Assembly (NCBI RefSeq): GCF_019924925.1
Contig: NC_067220.1
Location: forward strand, 30,269,896 to 30,333,895
Length of the DNA: 64,000 nucleotides
From: Ctenopharyngodon idella
Lineage: Eukaryota; Chordata; Actinopteri; Cypriniformes; Xenocyprididae
Direction of reading: 5' to 3'
Position 1 is the stretch's first letter. The number at the start of each line of letters is the position of its first letter. A program made the position numbers and the translations under genes. The notes below the pieces were generated by a model. It saw only the letters and a program-made list of their open reading frames with translations, had not been told where the DNA came from and did not search any database. This document shows positions 59,607-64,000 of this stretch, piece by piece.

Positions 59607-60313
59607 TCAAAGCTTTATATACAGTATATCAAGCCCTCCTTCTCTTTTCCTTTGAGACTGTCACTTGACTAGACAATAGAAACGTAATGGGGTTTAGGTT
59701 ATGGTTTGCTCATCTTTCTTTAACCGTAAGGACATTTAATGGACTAGCACACTAAATTCTCGTTGAAAAGTTTTTCATTGTTTCAGAGAATCAAATCTCA
59801 ATCAAAGGACAGCTGATTTTGAAAGACAACAAAAAGCAGAGTCAAACTGCCCACCTGAGGAGGCATGAGCATATCCAAAGCTGGTGCAGACAGCTGTGTT
59901 ACATAACTTAGTAGACTGAGTGCCCTCAACAGGCACTAATCTTCCTGAGCTCCTTTGCGCTCAATTGTGCGGTTTAGAAATCTGCTCTTTCCCTGCCAAT
60001 AAAAACATTAATATATCTTAATAGCACACTTGACCTTAACAGGTTCCTCAGTGACCATGACATTCCCGACTCCTTCATCAATGACAACATGTTGACTGAC
60101 CGGCTTACAGTTGGTACTTTTATGATCAGATAGCAATTGTAAATACTCCTAAACAAAATACCATTATGCCCAGCTGAAAAATTTATGTTGTAAGAATGAT
60201 TTGATTATGTAAACATTTTATTTACATTTCTGCAAGAATGTTTTGTTCTGAAAATTAGCCAGTTCTGCAAACATTCCTTGTTAGCTGTGAAGATATCTTG
60301 TCTGGAGTATTAA

Positions 60314-60732
60314 AGGGATATTTCACCTCAAAATTAAAATTCTGTCATCAATCACTCATTGTCATATTGTTCCAAACACATATAAGACTTTTGCTCATCT
60401 TTGAGATCCAAATAAAGATATTTGAAATATTTTACTTGCATGTCATGCAAGCATGTTTAAGCTTAAATTTACCATAATTAATGTGCTGCATGTGCATTGA
60501 TCAGTGTTTACATGTGAATAAAAGCCTAAATAAAAACTATTCATCATATAAAATGTTTGTAGCATTAAAGTTTTGGTTGCATCAACTTTCAATGGAGGGA
60601 CAGAAATCTATCAAGTTTCATTAAAAATATCTTCATTTGTGTTTTGAAGATGAACAAAAGTCTTATGAGCTTGGAACAACATAAGGATGAGTAACTGATG
60701 ACAGAATTTTAAATTTTGGTTAAACTATCCCT
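60314..60732. repeat. TTAA-flanked palindromic MITE, 419 bp
   Basis: TTAA at 60310-60313 and 60733-60736. Ends AGGGATATTTCACCTCAAAA and TTTTGGTTAAACTATCCCT are inverted. Arm motifs TTTGCTCATCTTTGAG and TTTGAAGATGAACAAAAG pair. Confidence 0.88.
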
Positions 60733-60822
60733 TTAAAAGAGATCTTGAATAAAGTAAGATATGTTCATACATCAAATGGTTTGAATAACTGCACTGATAT
60801 TCATGAAGCCCCTTTTTATTAA

Positions 60823-61707
60823 AGGGTTAGTTCACCCAAAAATGAAAATTCTGTCATTAATTCCTCACTCTCATGTCGTTCCACACCCGTAAGACCTTTG
60901 TTCATCTTCTGAAAACAAATTAAGATATTTTTGATAAAATCCAATGGCTCAGCGAGGCCTGCATTGCCAGCAAGACAATTAACACTTTTAATGCCTGGAA
61001 AGCTACTAAAGACATATTTAAAACAGCTCATGTGACTACAGTGGTTCAACCTTAATGTTATGAAACAACAAGATTACTTTTTGTGCGCAAAAAAACAAAA
61101 ACAAAAACAAAAAACAAAATAATGACTTTATTCAACAATATCTAGTGATGGGCGATTTCAAAACACTGCTTCATGAAGCTTCGAAGCTTTATGAATCTTT
61201 TGTTTCGAATCAGTGGTTCGGAGCGCGTATCAAATTGCCAAAGTCAGGCCCCCCCCAGTGGTGAATCACTGAAATTTCGAAACACTTATGATGTAACGAA
61301 GCCTCGTTTACTGAAATCACGTGACTTTGGTGCTCCGAATCACAGATTCGAAACAAAAGATTTGTTAAGCTTCGAAGCTTCATGAAGCAGTGTTTTGAAA
61401 TCTCCCATCACTAGACATTGTTGAATAAAGTCGTTATTTAGTTTTTTTGGCGCACAAAAAGTATTCTCGTCGCTTCATAACATTAAGGTTGAACCACTGT
61501 CGTCACATGAATTGTTTTAAATATGTCTTTAGTAGCTTTCTGGGCATTAAAAGTGTTAATTATCTTGCTGGCACTCACTGAGCCGTCGGATTGTATGAAA
61601 AATATCTTAATTTGTGTTCCAAAGATGAACAAAGGTCTTACGGGTGTGGAACAACATGAGGGTGAGTAATTAATGACAGAATTTTCATTTCTGGGTGAAC
61701 TAACCCT
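60823..61707. mobile_element. Composite TTAA-flanked element, copy 2
   Basis: TTAA at 60819-60822 and 61708-61711. Ends AGGGTTAGTTCACCCAAAAA and TTTCTGGGTGAACTAACCCT. Body and nesting junction (TTCAACAATATC|TAGTGATGGG, CCCATCACTA|GACATTGTTGAATAAAG) are the same as at 33995-34782, but this copy is not inside the outer CCCAGGT element. An AAAAC-rich tract lies at 61089-61119. Confidence 0.9.
61143..61413. mobile_element. TAGTGATGGGC element at the palindrome axis, copy 2
   Basis: Ends TAGTGATGGGC and CCCATCACTA (one mismatch in the GGG/CCC box). 46 bp longer than copy 1. The central segment 61218-61338 matches copy 1 only when reverse-complemented, while the adjoining arms match without inversion. 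Confidence 0.85.
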
Positions 61708-61711
61708 TTAA

Positions 61712-62949
61712 AATGCTTACTATCTGACACTGCTGAGTCTGCTTTAACCCTTACTGTAGGAGGTGTTGTGGCTGATTTGGTGGACAGTGCGTTTGGCTAA
61801 GTTTGTGTTTTCACACTTAAGGAGTGCGTCACGCCCTCTGAGCAGTGAAAGACAGAGATCAGAGGTCAAACCCATTATGGAGTTAGAGAAGGACAGTGAC
61901 ATCCACTCGGCTAGGGATGACAAGGCCTTTGTTGCTATGGGAACAGAGGGTAAGAGGTCTGTCCTTGCTGAACTGTTCCCAGAGCCTGGGGACCTACAAA
62001 CATGTAGTGGACCACATCGCCTGTCCTTTCAAAATCAAGCTGTCTTGTACTCTGATGGACGTTTTTGAATGTCAGCAAAGGTTTTGAGTACAGCCTGAAC
62101 ACTGTACTACCTTAGTCTCACTGGAACAAAAGAGATGGCTGGAGATTTTGGTTGAATTCTACATATAGGGATATACTTAACCTATATACATAACTCACCT
62201 GTGACAGCACATTATAGTCCACAGACAGGCAGATCTTGTTTTCGGTGTTTCAGTTTAGACATGGTGTAGGATCTGAGACATGGATTGAATCTGTATTACA
62301 TGTGTAGTGGGCTGAAGTGTTAGTCTGGGCTCAGGCCATCAATTATGAATAGAGATATACAACCGAGGCTGCATGTCACTGGAGTTCTCCAAGAGGAAAA
62401 CAGAAACACAAGTTTGCCATTCGCATAAATGGTTAGAAACACAACCATCTAGGCACTGCTTTTGAGCTAAACTCTTCTTGGTTCCACTATTTTTGCTTGA
62501 AATACTCACTGGTGATCTCCAGCTGATAGTAAAGACACATTATCTGATATCAATAACTTCATAGACGTCCCTGATCTTAGCACACAGTAACAATCCTATT
62601 TGAAGGGAGGAGAAAACAATATATTCGTGTGATCGAATTCATTCCTGTGTTTACTCATATATTTGTCTATTTTCACAAGCAGACATCCTCAGAACAACGC
62701 AGTAATAACATTATTTTTTATTCAAAACTCTAGTGTATTGCCCTCCAGAGACTAAAATGCAAACAGGCAAGGAAATGTTTATAGTTGTCCCTATCAAATA
62801 TACCGATGCTGCAGAATAACAATAAGACCTACAGTATTACAGTATGGGTCGTTGAACATAAAGGAGGTTAACCTGCTCTTGAAGCTTTACCCAGGGGAAT
62901 ATACACTTCATGGGGTTATTTCACTTTGATTTTGATGCACTATTCATTT

Positions 62950-62990
<41 letters not shown>

Positions 62991-63009
62991 CAGAGAATAG
63001 ATATGGAAG
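61712..63009. other. Intergenic stretch, no gene recognised
   Basis: A + strand open frame of about 101 codons (61763-62068) overlaps another frame and has no start context, splice sites or domain that I recognise. T run at 62959-62983. Confidence 0.45.
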
Positions 63010-63535
63010 TGTACACTACCATTCAAAAATTTGGGGTTGGTAAGATATTTTAATGTTTTTGAAAGAAGCTCACAGAGGCTGCATTTTTTTAATCAAACAT
63101 GCAGTAAAAACAGTAATATTGTGAAATTTTAAATATTTTTCTATATATATTTTAAAATGTAATTCATTCCTGTGATGGCAAAGCTGAATTTTCAGCATCA
63201 TTACTCCAGTCTTCAGTGTCACATGACCCTTCAAAAATCATTTTAATATTTTGATATGGTGCTTAAGAAACATTTCTTCTTATTATCAATGTTGAAAACA
63301 GATGCTTAATATTTTTGTGGAAACGATACATTTTTGTCAGAAAATGTATCAGAATACAAAAGAAATTGAATCGGATATATTTCAAAAGAACAGCATTTAT
63401 TTTATATAGAAATGTAAATATCTTCACAATTTAAGACATTCTTTTTGAATAAAAGTAGCTATTATTTAGAAATACTTTTATTAAAAAAAGAAATTGTTGC
63501 CGACCCCAAACTTTTGAGTAGTGGTAGTGTACATT
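63010..63535. repeat. Family D copy, nearly full-length
   Basis: TACACTACCATTCAAAAATTTGGGG at the start and CCGACCCCAAACTTTTGAGTAGTGGTAGTGT at the end are inverted, showing that family D has terminal inverted repeats of about 25 bp. The body includes GTGATGGCAAAGCTGAATTTTCAGCATCATTACTCCAG. Confidence 0.9.
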
Positions 63536-63957
63536 TAAACTGTAAATATATAAGAAATTGATAAAAAAAGATTATAAATTATTACTGCTAAAATATTATT
63601 TAATATTTGTGCTAATATATTTTGTACACCACCTCACATGTGCGCTAATAACAGTTCAGTAACGTTCATTCTATTGGCTATTGCTACACACTCAAACATT
63701 TTGTATTTAGTATACTGTATAATCAAAAAGTCTGATACATAAGTTGATCTACCTGAGAACCGGGCGCTCATGGTCTTCAAACCAGGGGGAGCATATCCCA
63801 GTGATATTTCAAAAGGTCACTATCATTATTGTTGCTTAGCAACCTGGAGCACAAACTGTAGACATACACATCAATGGCTGAAAGGCTGCTTGATGAAAGT
63901 ACTCTAACTGCTTAAACCACTGTTAATTTTTAGAGTGTGGCAGCACACTTTTTTCAT

Positions 63958-63958
63958 A

Positions 63959-63991
<33 letters not shown>
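63958..63991. repeat. (TA)n microsatellite
   Basis: Run of about 16 TA units at the right edge of the window. 63536-63957 is AT-rich and unremarkable. Confidence 0.95.
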
Positions 63992-63993
<2 letters not shown>

Positions 63994-64000
63994 ATATTAA

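Larger units (their letters stand above)
55881..60313. other. Long intergenic stretch with microsatellites, no gene recognised
   Basis: Mostly unique and AT-rich. (TA)n at 57331-57350; an inverted TCTA/TAGA tract at 57844-57881; A or T runs at 57302-57320 and 58889-58912; (GATA)n at 59530-59606. 58080-58200 contains CGAAAGGTTGCCGCTCATGG. No supported coding exon. Confidence 0.45.

Noticed and set aside
61763..62087. 101-codon and 63-codon overlapping + strand frames
   Set aside because: Mutually overlapping in different frames, no splice or domain support, and adjacent to repeats.

Overview
The window looks like nuclear DNA of a cyprinid (carp, goldfish or barbel-like) fish. It is AT-rich, carries intron-containing vertebrate genes, and is packed with repeat families I recognise from cyprinid genomes: short palindromic elements ending AGGG(A/T)TAGTTCACCC, a dispersed family containing CATGTGACACTGAAG, tRNA-derived SINEs, a DIRS1-type retroelement and hAT remnants. 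Nothing prokaryotic, viral or plasmid-like is visible, and there is no CRISPR array, rRNA gene or convincing tRNA gene.

The only gene I can name with confidence is lsm6, on the + strand. It has a non-coding first exon ending at 6955 and three coding exons at 7384-7477, 8762-8875 and 9094-9128, together encoding 80 residues. A CpG-bearing promoter lies upstream with a long CTAT/CCGT tetranucleotide tract directly before it. At the left edge, on the - strand, 808-551 may be the last coding exon of another gene; I do not recognise the product. From about 9.7 kb to the end of the window (over 54 kb) I find no host protein-coding exon. That part is a gene desert of interspersed elements alternating with unique, moderately GC-rich stretches (for example 9.8-10.1, 13.7-13.95, 38.9-39.3, 42.4-42.7, 50.7-51.8 kb) that might hold regulatory sequence.

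Mobile DNA, left to right: a duplicated tRNA-like unit with an exact 235-bp period (2096-2479); a Tc1-like terminus (4.1 kb); several TTAA-flanked palindromic elements; a long foldback (18.9-19.2 kb); a hAT remnant with a perfect 8-bp target duplication and a decayed BED zinc finger (20242-21225); a SINE (23.9 kb); a three-level nest of elements (33733-34861); a foldback inserted into another element (36601-37537); a dispersed repeat interrupted twice (39430-41790), one insert being a 1.3-kb TTAA element with exon remnants on both strands; a decayed DIRS1-type retroelement on the - strand (about 47495-49890); and a second copy of the nested composite (60823-61707).

The most interesting observations are structural. 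The two nested composites share the same nesting junction, but their central loop is in opposite orientation while the arms keep their orientation. The 39.5-40.8 kb insert looks like a degraded Kolobok-type transposon. A perfect 23-bp stem with a 10-nt loop sits at 28998-29053 outside any recognised repeat. All family assignments rest on reading by eye and memory of family patterns; no search was run.
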